A stretch of 64,000 bases of DNA, taken from contig CAKUAS010000003.1 in NCBI GenBank assembly GCA_934636655.1, forward strand, positions 62,001 through 126,000, in the 5' to 3' direction. Shown piece after piece: positions 17,078 through 25,564 of this stretch. Each line of letters begins with the position of its first letter. Position 1 is the first letter of the stretch. Source of the DNA: an uncultured Oscillospiraceae bacterium (GTDB taxonomy: Bacteria > Bacillota > Clostridia > Oscillospirales > Oscillospiraceae). The notes beneath the pieces are model-generated. The model was not told the DNA's origin. It saw only the letters and a program-made list of their open reading frames with translations, and made no database searches. The translations under genes and the position numbers were made by a program.

Positions 17078-17491
17078 TCAAATCATATATTTTTTGATAG
17101 CCTCGCCGACCGTGTCGGGGTCAATGGTGACGCTTATTACAAATTCAATGTTTTCTCTCTCGGAGAAGCCTTCAAGCCAATCGAGAAATTCTCCGAACAT
17201 GACGGGGTCCTTGTTGCTTACGATCTTATAAAAGTTATCGACAAAAACATGTGTGATGTCATAGTTGCCGGAATGCAGACCGCAGATGAAACCCTTTATA
17301 AACTCATAAGAGCCGATATCGTAAGAGCCGGCTTCGATAAGACGGGCCTGATAGGGAATATCGAATGTAAGCTTCTTTTCCTTTTCAATGCAAACGACAT
17401 CGCCGTTTTCCATGGCGACAGCCTCGCGGACGAGATCGACCAGACGCTTGGTCTTGCCGCTGCCCTTCAGACCCATGATCAACTTAACCAT
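17078..17491 (-). CDS. Small P-loop ATPase-like protein, unknown function
   Basis: 137 residues from the ATG at 17491 (AAAGGAG 10 bp upstream; a GTG three codons earlier is also in frame). The N-terminus MVKLIMGLKGSGKTKRL is a Walker A motif, and VFVDNFYKIV (about residue 88) could be a Walker B-like strand. There is no clear additional domain. The size and fold suggest a minimal nucleotide-binding switch or a regulatory ATPase, but no partner is visible; it is monocistronic, with a good ribosome site and terminator. Function not recognised. Confidence 0.7.
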   Translation of the reverse strand: MVKLIMGLKGSGKTKRLVDLVREAVAMENGDVVCIEKEKKLTFDIPYQARLIEAGSYDIGSYEFIKGFICGLHSGNYDITHVFVDNFYKIVSNKDPVMFGEFLDWLEGFSERENIEFVISVTIDPDTVGEAIKKYMI

Positions 17492-17599
17492 TTTGTCCAC
17501 TCTCCTTTTCAGTTATAAGTTGAGATTTATTCTTTGAGCTTAGATTAACATTTTTATCGGCACAAAGCAAGAGCAAAAGTGTGAATTAAAATATAAACA

Positions 17600-17748
17600 A
17601 AAGCGCCGAGATGTCTCGGCGCTTTACAAACTGTCAAAAAACCTATGCCGCTGAGGAAAGACGAACGCGCAGCAGGGGAGCTCGAGGGGGCAAAGGCCCC
17701 ACTCGAAATTAGATTATAGCCATCAAAAATGTCCGGTACGGACTTTTT
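17600..17748 (-). terminator. Two terminators downstream of pgi, with a third hairpin between
   Basis: The 290-bp gap between the small P-loop gene and pgi has no gene. It holds a GTCCG/CGGAC hairpin with A and T tracts (17725-17748), a longer hairpin GGGGC/GCCCC flanked by TCGAG/CTCGA near 17680-17706, and an 11-bp stem AAAGCGCCGAG / CTCGGCGCTTT (17600-17625) followed by a U-rich tract on the minus strand. They fit termination of pgi. Confidence 0.75.
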
Positions 17749-17783
17749 GACGAGCGAAGCGAGACTTATCGGCGCTTTTATTG

Positions 17784-19058
17784 TCATGTGCCCGGCTTGC
17801 CGAGCATCTTGAACATATTCTTTTTGTAGGCCTCGACGCCTGGCTGGTCAAAGGGATTAACGCCCGACATGTAGCCGGATATGGCGCATGCCAGCTCAAA
17901 GAAGCACACGAGTTCGGCAAAGCCGGCTTCGTCACGCTTCGTCACGCTTATGCCGATGTTCGGAACGCCGCCGGATATGTGCGCTGCCTTCACGGCGTCC
18001 GCGGCTGTGCGGCAGATATCCGCGTAATCCTTGCCGGCGAGGTAATTCAGCCCATCGGGATCGCCCATCTCGAAGGGAACGGAGACGCTGCTGCGCGTTT
18101 CCGCAAAGCTCACGACGGTCTCCATCAGCGTGCGCGGCCCGTCCTGAATGTACTGCCCCATAGAGTGCAGATCGGCGGTGAATTCAACGGAGGCGGGGAA
18201 GATGCCGATGCCGTTTTTGCCCTCGCTCTCGCCGTAAAGCTGCTTCCACCACTCGGCCATGAAACGGAACGACGGCTCGTAGCAGCCGAGGATCTCGATG
18301 CTGCGGCCGTGACCGTAAAGATACTGCCTTGCCGCTGCGTACTGCCATGCGGGGTTTTCCGGAGAACGCAGGTCGAGCTCCTTAAACGCAATGATCGCTG
18401 AATTTATGACTGCCTTAATGTCGATACCGGCTACAGCCATCGGCAGCAGGCCGACAGCCGACAGAACGCTGTATCTGCCTCCAACGTCATCGGGAACGAC
18501 GAAGCACTCCCAGCCCTCGGCATCCGCCAAGGATTTGAGCGCGCCGCGGTGAGCGTCGGTCGTTGCGAATATGTGCTTTTTCGCCGCCGATCCGTACTTT
18601 TCCTTCAGCATTTTTCTGAAAACGCGGAAGGCCAGCGCCGGTTCAAGGGTAGTTCCGGATTTGGATATTACATTTATGTCGAAGTCCATGTCGCCGAGCT
18701 GAGCGATGGTGTCGCTGAGTGCGTCGGGCGAAAGACCGTTGCCGACGAAGAATATCTTAGGATCATCCTCCGAGGGGACGGGGCGCAGAAGCTCTATAGC
18801 TCCGCGTGCGCCGAGATAAGAGCCGCCTATGCCGATGACCACGAGCGCCTTCGAGCGGCCGCGAATGCGCTGAGCCGCGGCGAGGATAGCCTTGAGCTCA
18901 CCGTCGCGAATGCGCTGCGGAAGCTCGAGCCAGCCTGTGAATTCGCTGCCGGCGCCGGTCTTTTCGCCGAGCGTTCTGTGTGCCGCCGCGGCGGCTGCAA
19001 AGTCAAGCTCCGCGGGGTCAAAAAAGGCGGAAGTTCCCGATAAATCAACCTTGACCAT
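17784..19058 (-). CDS. pgi: Glucose-6-phosphate isomerase
   Basis: 424 residues, a compact Firmicute-type PGI. SIS-domain sugar binding is seen in VVIGIGGSYLGARGAIELL (about residues 73-91), NVISKSGTTLEPALAF (about 133-148), and GGRYSVLSAVG. The active-site Glu region HSMGQYIQDG lies near residue 290. It interconverts glucose-6-phosphate and fructose-6-phosphate in glycolysis, and so feeds GlmS as well. A GGAGGGG site precedes the ATG, and a promoter is visible upstream. Confidence 0.95.
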   Translation of the reverse strand: MVKVDLSGTSAFFDPAELDFAAAAAAHRTLGEKTGAGSEFTGWLELPQRIRDGELKAILAAAQRIRGRSKALVVIGIGGSYLGARGAIELLRPVPSEDDPKIFFVGNGLSPDALSDTIAQLGDMDFDINVISKSGTTLEPALAFRVFRKMLKEKYGSAAKKHIFATTDAHRGALKSLADAEGWECFVVPDDVGGRYSVLSAVGLLPMAVAGIDIKAVINSAIIAFKELDLRSPENPAWQYAAARQYLYGHGRSIEILGCYEPSFRFMAEWWKQLYGESEGKNGIGIFPASVEFTADLHSMGQYIQDGPRTLMETVVSFAETRSSVSVPFEMGDPDGLNYLAGKDYADICRTAADAVKAAHISGGVPNIGISVTKRDEAGFAELVCFFELACAISGYMSGVNPFDQPGVEAYKKNMFKMLGKPGT

Positions 19059-19093
19059 AGTTACCCCTCCGTGTGATAAATTTATAGTCCTAT

Positions 19094-19121
19094 ATTATAC
19101 ACGCAGAGGGTGAAAAAGCAA
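19094..19121 (-). promoter_or_regulatory. Sigma-A promoter of pgi
   Basis: On the minus strand TTGCTT (19116-19121), 16-bp spacer, TATAAT (19094-19099), about 35 bp before the pgi ATG. Confidence 0.75.
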
Positions 19122-19187
19122 GGATAAGATGTCGAGGTGGAGGATATATACCGACTTTAACACAAAATTTATGACAAAGTGGAGCGA

Positions 19188-20333
19188 TCAATCCAGTCCG
19201 ACATAACTTTTTAGAAGCTCCAGCAGCGTCGAGCCGAAGTTTGCGCGGGAAACCTCCGTGTCGGCGATGAGCGGAACTCTATACAGTTCCTGTTCGCCGG
19301 AGGAGACGGTGAGCGTTCCTATCTGCTGTCCCTTTGATATCGGTGCCGTAAGCTCATCGGGCAGATCGACCTTATATGTCACCTCTCCCAGCCCGCTTTT
19401 GGGAACAAGCGCGGCCTCTGCCCCGTCGTATAAAGGCTGCACGCTGTCGGCATCCCCGAGGCTCACGCGCACCGGCGGCAGAACGTCGGGACTTCTGAGC
19501 GGCAGCAGGCGGTAGTTTGCAAAGCCGTAGTTTAAAAGCGCCTTCGCGTCGGAGTTTCGCGCGTCGATGGTGTCAGCGTGCATGATGACGGCGATGTATT
19601 CGACCCCGTCGCGCTCGGCGGTGGCCGAAAGGCAGTACATGGCCTTTTCCGTGAATCCGGTTTTAAGCCCCGTGCAGCCGTCGTAATAATAAACGAGCTT
19701 GTTGGTGTTTGAAAGGCCGAACTCGCCGTTTCGGATCGTGTCCATCCAGATGGTCGAATACTCCTTTATCATATCGTGGCGTATGAGCTCGCGGCTCATA
19801 ACGGCGATGTCGTATGCGCTGGTGTAGTGCTCGTCGTCCTCAAAAAGACCGGTGCAGTTTTTGAAATTCGTGTCTTTGAGGCCGAGCTCGCCGGCTCTTT
19901 CGTTCATGCGCGCGACAAAGGCCTGCTCCGACCCGCAAAGATGCTCAGCCATTGCCACGGCGCAGTCGTTTGCCGAGACGACGCAGATGCATTTGAGCAT
20001 CTCGCTCACGCTCATTTTTTCGCCCTGCTCAAGAAATACGCAGCTCCCGCCGAAGGATGCCGCACGCTCGGACGCAATTACGGTATCCTCAAGGCTTATA
20101 TCGCCGCGCTCTATGGCCTCGACGATGAGCAGCATCGTCATGACCTTCGTCACGCTCGCAGGCGGCAGCCGTTCGTGCGAGTTCTTTTCGTATATGACCT
20201 CGCCTGTCACCTTCTCCATAAGTATCGCCGACGGCGCTGAGATCTCAATGTCGTTATCGGTGAGAGTATTTATCGCGTACACAGGGCTTGTGAGCATAAC
20301 AAGGCACAGCGCCGCGCAAATGAGTTTTTTCAT
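19188..20333 (-). CDS. dacF: D-alanyl-D-alanine carboxypeptidase (DacF-type PBP)
   Basis: 381 residues with an N-terminal signal peptide ending near VYA (residue 20). All penicillin-binding motifs are present: S60-V-T-K63 nucleophile, S120-A-N122, and K224-T-G226, followed by a C-terminal beta domain and an amphipathic tail (LLELLKSYVGL) that probably anchors it to the membrane. It trims the terminal D-Ala of peptidoglycan stem peptides; DacF proteins act in sporulating Firmicutes. GGAGGG site before the ATG. A sporulation-like promoter is suggested upstream. Confidence 0.92.
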   Translation of the reverse strand: MKKLICAALCLVMLTSPVYAINTLTDNDIEISAPSAILMEKVTGEVIYEKNSHERLPPASVTKVMTMLLIVEAIERGDISLEDTVIASERAASFGGSCVFLEQGEKMSVSEMLKCICVVSANDCAVAMAEHLCGSEQAFVARMNERAGELGLKDTNFKNCTGLFEDDEHYTSAYDIAVMSRELIRHDMIKEYSTIWMDTIRNGEFGLSNTNKLVYYYDGCTGLKTGFTEKAMYCLSATAERDGVEYIAVIMHADTIDARNSDAKALLNYGFANYRLLPLRSPDVLPPVRVSLGDADSVQPLYDGAEAALVPKSGLGEVTYKVDLPDELTAPISKGQQIGTLTVSSGEQELYRVPLIADTEVSRANFGSTLLELLKSYVGLD

Positions 20334-20353
20334 AGCTCATCCCTCCGTTGAAA

Positions 20354-20382
20354 TCCTATGCTTGTGCCATGATCGATATACA
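20354..20382 (-). promoter_or_regulatory. Possible forespore-type promoter of dacF
   Basis: On the minus strand TGTATA (20377-20382), 16-bp spacer, CATAGGA (20354-20360), placed so that transcription would start just before the ribosome site. It resembles sigma-F/G hexamers only partly; no sigma-A promoter of similar quality is seen close by. Confidence 0.35.
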
Positions 20383-20566
20383 AGGTTGCGCGATTATGCC
20401 TTATTCGACAAAAAATGAATTTCTTCGCATGTCATCGGCGCTTGAAAACGCATTGATTATCAACGGTTTTGAACATTTTCAACAGAGTTTTCAACATAGA
20501 ACAGCGGATAATATTCAGCAAATCAGTTAACATAACAACTTTAACGATAATTTTACAACGAAATTG

Positions 20567-20595
20567 TTGACGATGTTTGAAAGAGATAGTAATAT
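20567..20595 (+). promoter_or_regulatory. Sigma-A promoter of the AI-2E family gene
   Basis: TTGACG (20567-20572), 17-bp spacer, TAATAT (20590-20595), 32 bp before the start codon. Confidence 0.8.
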
Positions 20596-20627
20596 AAAAT
20601 CGAAAACACAGATCAGGGGGTGGGAAA

Positions 20628-21920
20628 TTGGAAAGAAAGCATAAATATTCCCAATATATCGGCTGGGGTGTGACGGCGTTTGCCGTTATAGCGGCCGGAG
20701 TTTTGTTTTACTTCGGCATTGACTACATGGGCAAGCTCATTGATGCGCTCGGCAAGCTTATGAGCATACTCAGCCCGTTTATATGGGGCCTTGTCATATC
20801 GTATCTTCTCATCCCGTCGATGATGCTGTATGAGAAAAAGCTTTTCAAGCCGCTCGTTGCGAGGATAAATAAGGCAAAACCGCGCATAAAAACCGGCAGC
20901 AAGCTTCCGCGCGTCCTGGCGCTGATCCTTGCCGAGATCGTTATGCTTCTCATAATCGCCGCGCTGTTTTACCTCATCGTTCCTCAGGTCTATGACAGCA
21001 TTTCGGCCATTATAACAAACAGCCCGTCATATTTCGACTCGGCCTACTCCACAATTGACAATCTTCTCAAGGACTATCCGGAGATAGAACAGTACGCAAC
21101 GAAGATTTTTGGAAACCTGACCGATGCGCTGACCAAATGGGCGACCAACACCCTCCTGCCGAGCATGGAAAACGTCGTAACGAACATAACGAGCGGTGTG
21201 TTCTATGTTCTCAAGGGACTTTATAATGTCGTCATCGGTATGATTGTTTCGGTGTACATACTTTATAATAAGGAGCCCTTTATCGCGCATTACAGGAAGA
21301 TACTTTACAGTCTCTTTTCACCGGCACGCGCAAAGCGTATTATGTCCGCTCTGCGTTTTGCCGACAAAACGTTCATGGGCTTTATAAGCGGCAAGCTTCT
21401 TGACAGTGCGATAATCGGCGTTTTGTGCTACCTTGGCTGCGTCATCCTAAAGATGCCGTATGCATTACTGATCGCGGTCATCGTCGGTGTTACGAACATC
21501 ATCCCGTTCTTCGGACCGTTTATCGGTGCTATCCCGTCGGCGCTGCTCATTTTGCTGGTCGATCCTAAAATGTGCCTGTGGTTTATCATCTTCGTGTTCG
21601 TTCTCCAGCAGCTTGACGGCAACGTCATCGGCCCGAAGATCCTCGGTACCTCAATCGGCATAAACGGTTTCTGGGTGCTGTTTTCCATCGTTATATTCGG
21701 CGGTATATTCGGCTTCTGGGGCATGCTGCTGGGCGTACCGGCCTTTGTTATCATCTACACGGCGCTGGAGATGGTCGTTAACCGCAAACTAAAAAAGCAC
21801 GATCTGCCGACCGATGCCGAGGCATATATGAACCTTGATTACATCGATCCCGAAACGCTTGAGCTCGTCCCGAAGCGCAAGGCAAAGCCTGTCGAAAATA
21901 CAGACGAAAAGAAAAAATAA
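20628..21920 (+). CDS. AI-2E family transporter (PerM/YtvI-like membrane protein)
   Basis: 430 residues, start TTG 20628 after a G-rich ribosome site (AGGGGGTGGG). About eight membrane helices with an extracytoplasmic coil region (about 115-190). The family signature is in the second half: GVTNIIPFFGPFIGAIPSAL, then QQLDGNVIGPKILG and WGMLLGVPAFVIIY. Members export autoinducers, Na+ or other solutes; the substrate is not predictable here. The acidic/basic C-terminal tail is cytosolic. It is monocistronic between its own promoter and a long hairpin. Confidence 0.85.
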   Translation: MERKHKYSQYIGWGVTAFAVIAAGVLFYFGIDYMGKLIDALGKLMSILSPFIWGLVISYLLIPSMMLYEKKLFKPLVARINKAKPRIKTGSKLPRVLALILAEIVMLLIIAALFYLIVPQVYDSISAIITNSPSYFDSAYSTIDNLLKDYPEIEQYATKIFGNLTDALTKWATNTLLPSMENVVTNITSGVFYVLKGLYNVVIGMIVSVYILYNKEPFIAHYRKILYSLFSPARAKRIMSALRFADKTFMGFISGKLLDSAIIGVLCYLGCVILKMPYALLIAVIVGVTNIIPFFGPFIGAIPSALLILLVDPKMCLWFIIFVFVLQQLDGNVIGPKILGTSIGINGFWVLFSIVIFGGIFGFWGMLLGVPAFVIIYTALEMVVNRKLKKHDLPTDAEAYMNLDYIDPETLELVPKRKAKPVENTDEKKK

Positions 21921-21957
21921 GCTTAAAGGCTGCACTTTGAGTGCAGCCTTTAAGCTT
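21919..21957. terminator. 18-bp perfect hairpin between convergent genes
   Basis: AAGCTTAAAGGCTGCACT (21919-21936) and its exact complement (21940-21957) with a TTG loop. It starts inside the stop codon of the AI-2E gene and ends 6 bp from the cysteine desulfurase stop. There is no long U-run, but the U-rich far arm could serve both strands. Confidence 0.7.
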
Positions 21958-21963
21958 GAAATT

Positions 21964-23103
21964 TTATCGGTGAGCCAACGTGTCGTGCGCGCGCTTTAGA
22001 GACGCGCACAGAGCGAGAACATCGTCCTCGGTGTTATAGCGCGAAAAGCTTATCCTTATCGCGCCGTCGATGACCTGCGCGGGGAGGTGCATCGCCTCGA
22101 GTACATGGCTTCGTCCGCCCTTTTTGCAGGCCGAGGAGCGCGAAACGTATATGCCCTCGGCTTCAAGAAAGTTCATCAGCACCTCGCTGCGCCAGCCGGG
22201 GAGCGATACGCTCAGAACATGCGGGGCTCCGCCGCCTATGATCTGCGCCTCGGGTATATCGGCGCAGATGGTGCTCATGGCAAGACTTCGCAGGGAGGCC
22301 ATCTTTTCGCAGCTGACCTTCATGCCGGAGAAGGCTAACTCGGCGGCCTTGCCGAAAGCCGCTATCTGCGGCATGGCCTCGGTGCCCGCGCGCATGCCGC
22401 TCTCCTGAGCGCCGCCGCGGATAAGGGGCTTGATTTTGACCCCCGTTTTGATATACAATGCGCCTATGCCCTTTGGCGCGTGGATCTTGTGGCCGCTTAT
22501 GCTTATCATGTCCGCACCGAGCTTTTTCGCGGAAAATGGGACCTTCATAAAGCCCTGGACCGCATCGGTGTGCAGAAGCGCCTTCGAGCCCTCGGCTTTG
22601 AGCATTTTCGCTATCGCCGAGATGTCGGTAACGCCGCCGGTCTCGTTGTTTACCATCATGAGTGTGACGAGTATAGTGTCTTTGCGCAGCGCGGCTTTGA
22701 CCGCATCGACGGAGACAGAGCCGTCCATTTCGGGGGAAAGATACGTCACCTCAAAGCCTCGGCCTTCGAGATCTTCGAGCGTTTTGCGCACAGCGTCGTG
22801 CTCGACGGCGGAGGAGATGATGTGGTTTCCGCGTCGTGCCGCGCTCTCCGCGCCCTTTGTTATTGCCCAAACGTCGCTTTCCGAGCCGCAGGAGGTGAAA
22901 TACACTTCCTGTGCCGAGCAGCCGAGTGCCGCTGCTATCTGAGCGCGGGCAGTATCCAGATACGCCTTCGCTTCGCGGCCCTTCGTGTGCGTCGAGCTGG
23001 GGTTTCCGTAGCACTCGGTCATTACTTTATACGCAATATCGGCGGCCTCGGCGCAGACGCGCGTCGTCGCCGCATTATCAAGATAAACTTCCGGTTTTTC
23101 CAT
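21964..23103 (-). CDS. Cysteine desulfurase, NifS/IscS family
   Basis: 379 residues from the ATG at 23103 (AGGAG 8 bp upstream). PLP enzyme of class V: VYLDNAATT, GNPSSTHTKG, SCGSESD, HTDAVQGFMK, and the lysine in SISGHKIHAPKGIGAL. The catalytic cysteine loop SRSSACKKGGRSHVL lies near residue 325. It takes sulfur from cysteine for iron-sulfur clusters or tRNA thiolation. It is divergent from mtaB, a tRNA methylthiotransferase that itself needs iron-sulfur clusters; a joint role is plausible. No iscU is next to it. Confidence 0.9.
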   Translation of the reverse strand: MEKPEVYLDNAATTRVCAEAADIAYKVMTECYGNPSSTHTKGREAKAYLDTARAQIAAALGCSAQEVYFTSCGSESDVWAITKGAESAARRGNHIISSAVEHDAVRKTLEDLEGRGFEVTYLSPEMDGSVSVDAVKAALRKDTILVTLMMVNNETGGVTDISAIAKMLKAEGSKALLHTDAVQGFMKVPFSAKKLGADMISISGHKIHAPKGIGALYIKTGVKIKPLIRGGAQESGMRAGTEAMPQIAAFGKAAELAFSGMKVSCEKMASLRSLAMSTICADIPEAQIIGGGAPHVLSVSLPGWRSEVLMNFLEAEGIYVSRSSACKKGGRSHVLEAMHLPAQVIDGAIRISFSRYNTEDDVLALCASLKRAHDTLAHR

Positions 23104-23131
23104 ATATCCCACTCCTCAGGAGATGATTTCA
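23104..23131. promoter_or_regulatory. 28-bp divergent gap with a palindromic ribosome-site block
   Basis: CTCCTCAGGAG (23112-23122) is an almost perfect palindrome. Its two halves are the Shine-Dalgarno sites of the two divergent genes. There is no room for promoters, so they must lie inside the opposite coding regions. Confidence 0.75.
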
Positions 23132-24418
23132 ATGAAGTATATTATATACACTCTCGGCTGCAAGGTCAACCAGTATGAGACGCAGGCGATAGAGGCGCTG
23201 CTTGTTTCGCGCGGGCATAAGCCCTGCAGAGAGGGCGAGATCGCCGATGCAGTCATAGTCAACACCTGCGCCGTCACCGCCGAGGCCGGTCGCAAGTCGC
23301 GTCAGGCCATCCACCGTCTGCGCGAGGAAAACCCGGGCTCGGTCGCGGCGGTTTTGGGCTGCTATTCGCAGCTGAGTCCCGATGCCGTGCAGAAGCTCGG
23401 CGCGGATATAGTTTACGGCACGGCTGACAGGCTAAAGCTCGTCGATGCCGTCGAAAAGGCGGTCAGCACCGGCGAGGGCGAGCGGACGCTCGATAAGCCC
23501 TTTGAGCGCCGCATTTTCGAGGAGCTTCCCGCCGGAGCGGTGTCCGGCCACACAAGGGCGCTTTTAAAAATTCAGGACGGCTGCGTCAATTTCTGCTCGT
23601 ACTGTATAATCCCATACACGCGAGGCAGGGTGCGCAGTCTGCCGATGACCTCGGCTATTGAGCAGGCGGCCGAACTCGATAAAAAGGGCTACAGGGAGCT
23701 TGTCATAACCGGCATAGAGATAGCGTCCTATGGTGTCGATCTTCCCGGAAAACCCGGCCTTGCCGACGTTGTGTGCGCCATTGCGGAGGCTGCACCTCAT
23801 ATGCGCCTGCGTTTGGGCTCTATTGAACCGAGCGTAATAACCGAGGACTTCTGCAAAAAGATCGCCGCCTGCGGCAGCGTGTGCAGGCATTTTCACCTCT
23901 CGCTGCAATCCGGCTGCGACGCGACGCTCAAGGCCATGAACCGCAAGTACGACACTGCGCGTTTTTACGAGGCCATGCAGCTCCTGCGCCGATTTTTTCC
24001 CGACTGCGGCATGACCTGCGATGTTATCGTCGGCTTTCCCGGCGAGACGGAGCGGCATCAGGAGGAGACGCTCGCTTTTCTTAAAAAAGCGCGGTTTTCC
24101 GATGCGCACATCTTCCCGTATTCCCGTCGTCCCGGCACTCCGGCGGATAAAATGGACGGGCATATAGACCGCGCGACCAAGGCAAAGCGCTCAAAGCAGG
24201 CGCGCGCCGTCGTCGCCGAAACGCGCAGAGCCTTCCTTGAAAGCATGATCGGAAAAACGCTGCCGGTTTTGTTTGAAACGCAGGATGGCGAGAACTGGCA
24301 GGGACACAGCGATAATTATCTTGAGGTCCGCGCCGAGGGCGAAAACCTGCGCGGCACAGTACATAATGTCAGGATAAATGAGGTTTCGGACGGAATTTTA
24401 GTCGGAAATGTCATTTGA
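23132..24418 (+). CDS. mtaB: tRNA t6A37 methylthiotransferase MtaB
   Basis: 428 residues from ATG 23132, chosen because AGGAG sits 9 bp upstream. The N-terminal MTTase domain starts with YTLGCKVNQYET, a signature of the MtaB branch, with further cluster cysteines in NTCAVT and LGCYSQ. The radical-SAM motif CVNFCSYC is near residue 150, followed by PYTRGRVRS; the TRAM domain is the last 60 residues. It converts t6A to ms2t6A at position 37 of tRNAs reading ANN codons. The stop codon lies inside the -35 box of the serC promoter. Confidence 0.92.
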   Translation: MKYIIYTLGCKVNQYETQAIEALLVSRGHKPCREGEIADAVIVNTCAVTAEAGRKSRQAIHRLREENPGSVAAVLGCYSQLSPDAVQKLGADIVYGTADRLKLVDAVEKAVSTGEGERTLDKPFERRIFEELPAGAVSGHTRALLKIQDGCVNFCSYCIIPYTRGRVRSLPMTSAIEQAAELDKKGYRELVITGIEIASYGVDLPGKPGLADVVCAIAEAAPHMRLRLGSIEPSVITEDFCKKIAACGSVCRHFHLSLQSGCDATLKAMNRKYDTARFYEAMQLLRRFFPDCGMTCDVIVGFPGETERHQEETLAFLKKARFSDAHIFPYSRRPGTPADKMDGHIDRATKAKRSKQARAVVAETRRAFLESMIGKTLPVLFETQDGENWQGHSDNYLEVRAEGENLRGTVHNVRINEVSDGILVGNVI

Positions 24419-24443
24419 CACGGAACGAATAAATAACTATAAT
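24415..24443 (+). promoter_or_regulatory. Perfect consensus sigma-A promoter of serC-serA
   Basis: TTGACA (24415-24420), exactly 17 bp, TATAAT (24438-24443). The -35 box overlaps the mtaB stop codon. Confidence 0.92.
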
Positions 24444-24478
24444 TTTAACAATGAATGACTGAACAGGAGGTGCTCATT

Positions 24479-25564
24479 ATGTCAAGAGAAAAGGTCTATA
24501 ATTTTTCGGCCGGTCCGTCGATGATGCCGGAATCGGTCCTTAAAAAGGCCGGAAGCGAGATTGAAGATTATAAGGGCAGCGGTATGTCCGTTATGGAGAT
24601 GAGTCACCGAAGTTCACTGTTCGGCGAAATTTTTGCGGAAACGAAAAGCAAGCTGAGAGCAGCGCTAAATATGCCCGACAGCCATGAGATACTGTTCCTG
24701 CAGGGCGGTGCGACGCTCCAGTTCGCGGCGATACCGCTGAATCTCATGGGCGAGAGTAAGTGCGCGGACTATGCCGTGACGGGCAATTTCTCGTCCCTCG
24801 CGGCAAAGGAGGCCGAAAAGTACGGAAAGGTCCACATAGCATGTGACAGCTCTGACCGAGGTCACAGCTATATACCTTCAAAGCTCTGCCTGAGTGATGA
24901 GTCGAGCTATTTTTACTACTGTGCCAACAACACCATTTACGGCACCGAGTGGCAGACTGTTCCCGATACGAAGGGCAAAACGATAGTCTGCGACATGTCC
25001 TCGGATATCCTTTCAAAGCCCGTGGACGTATCCCGCTTCGGGCTTATCTATGCCGGAGCGCAGAAGAATATGGCTCCCGCCGGACTCACGGTCGTTATTG
25101 TCGATAAAGCCCTTGCCGGGCGGCAGATGGATATCTGCCCCTCGGTCATGAGCTATGATACGCTTATTAAGAAAGACTCCATGCTCAACACTCCGCCCTG
25201 CTGGTGCATTTATATGCTCGGGCTCATGCTCGACTGGCTGGACGGTATCGGCGGCGTAAGAGCCATGGAGGAGATAAAGAAAGCGCGCGCGCAGCTTATC
25301 TACGACGTGCTCGATAACAGTAAGCTCTATATCCCACATGCCGAGCGAGGCTCACGCAGCGACATGAACGTGACCTTCCGCACGGGTTCGGAGGAGCTGG
25401 ATGCGCAGTTTGTAAAGGGGGCAGCGGCCGAGGGACTGCTGAACCTCAAGGGTCACAGGCTCACCGGCGGCATGCGCGCATCATTGTATAACGCCATGCC
25501 CATGGAGGGCGCCCGCGCGCTCGCCGAATACATGAAAAAATTCGAGGTAGAACACCATGTTTAA
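24479..25564 (+). CDS. serC: Phosphoserine aminotransferase
   Basis: 361 residues from ATG 24479, which follows AGGAGGTG. Class V PLP enzyme: YNFSAGPSMMPESVL at the N-terminus, SHRSSLFGEI, LFLQGGATLQFAAIPLNL, and the PLP lysine in YAGAQKNMAPAGLTVVIV. It converts 3-phosphohydroxypyruvate and glutamate to phosphoserine. The last 8 bases overlap serA, so the two first steps of serine synthesis are translationally coupled under one very strong promoter. Confidence 0.95.
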   Translation: MSREKVYNFSAGPSMMPESVLKKAGSEIEDYKGSGMSVMEMSHRSSLFGEIFAETKSKLRAALNMPDSHEILFLQGGATLQFAAIPLNLMGESKCADYAVTGNFSSLAAKEAEKYGKVHIACDSSDRGHSYIPSKLCLSDESSYFYYCANNTIYGTEWQTVPDTKGKTIVCDMSSDILSKPVDVSRFGLIYAGAQKNMAPAGLTVVIVDKALAGRQMDICPSVMSYDTLIKKDSMLNTPPCWCIYMLGLMLDWLDGIGGVRAMEEIKKARAQLIYDVLDNSKLYIPHAERGSRSDMNVTFRTGSEELDAQFVKGAAAEGLLNLKGHRLTGGMRASLYNAMPMEGARALAEYMKKFEVEHHV

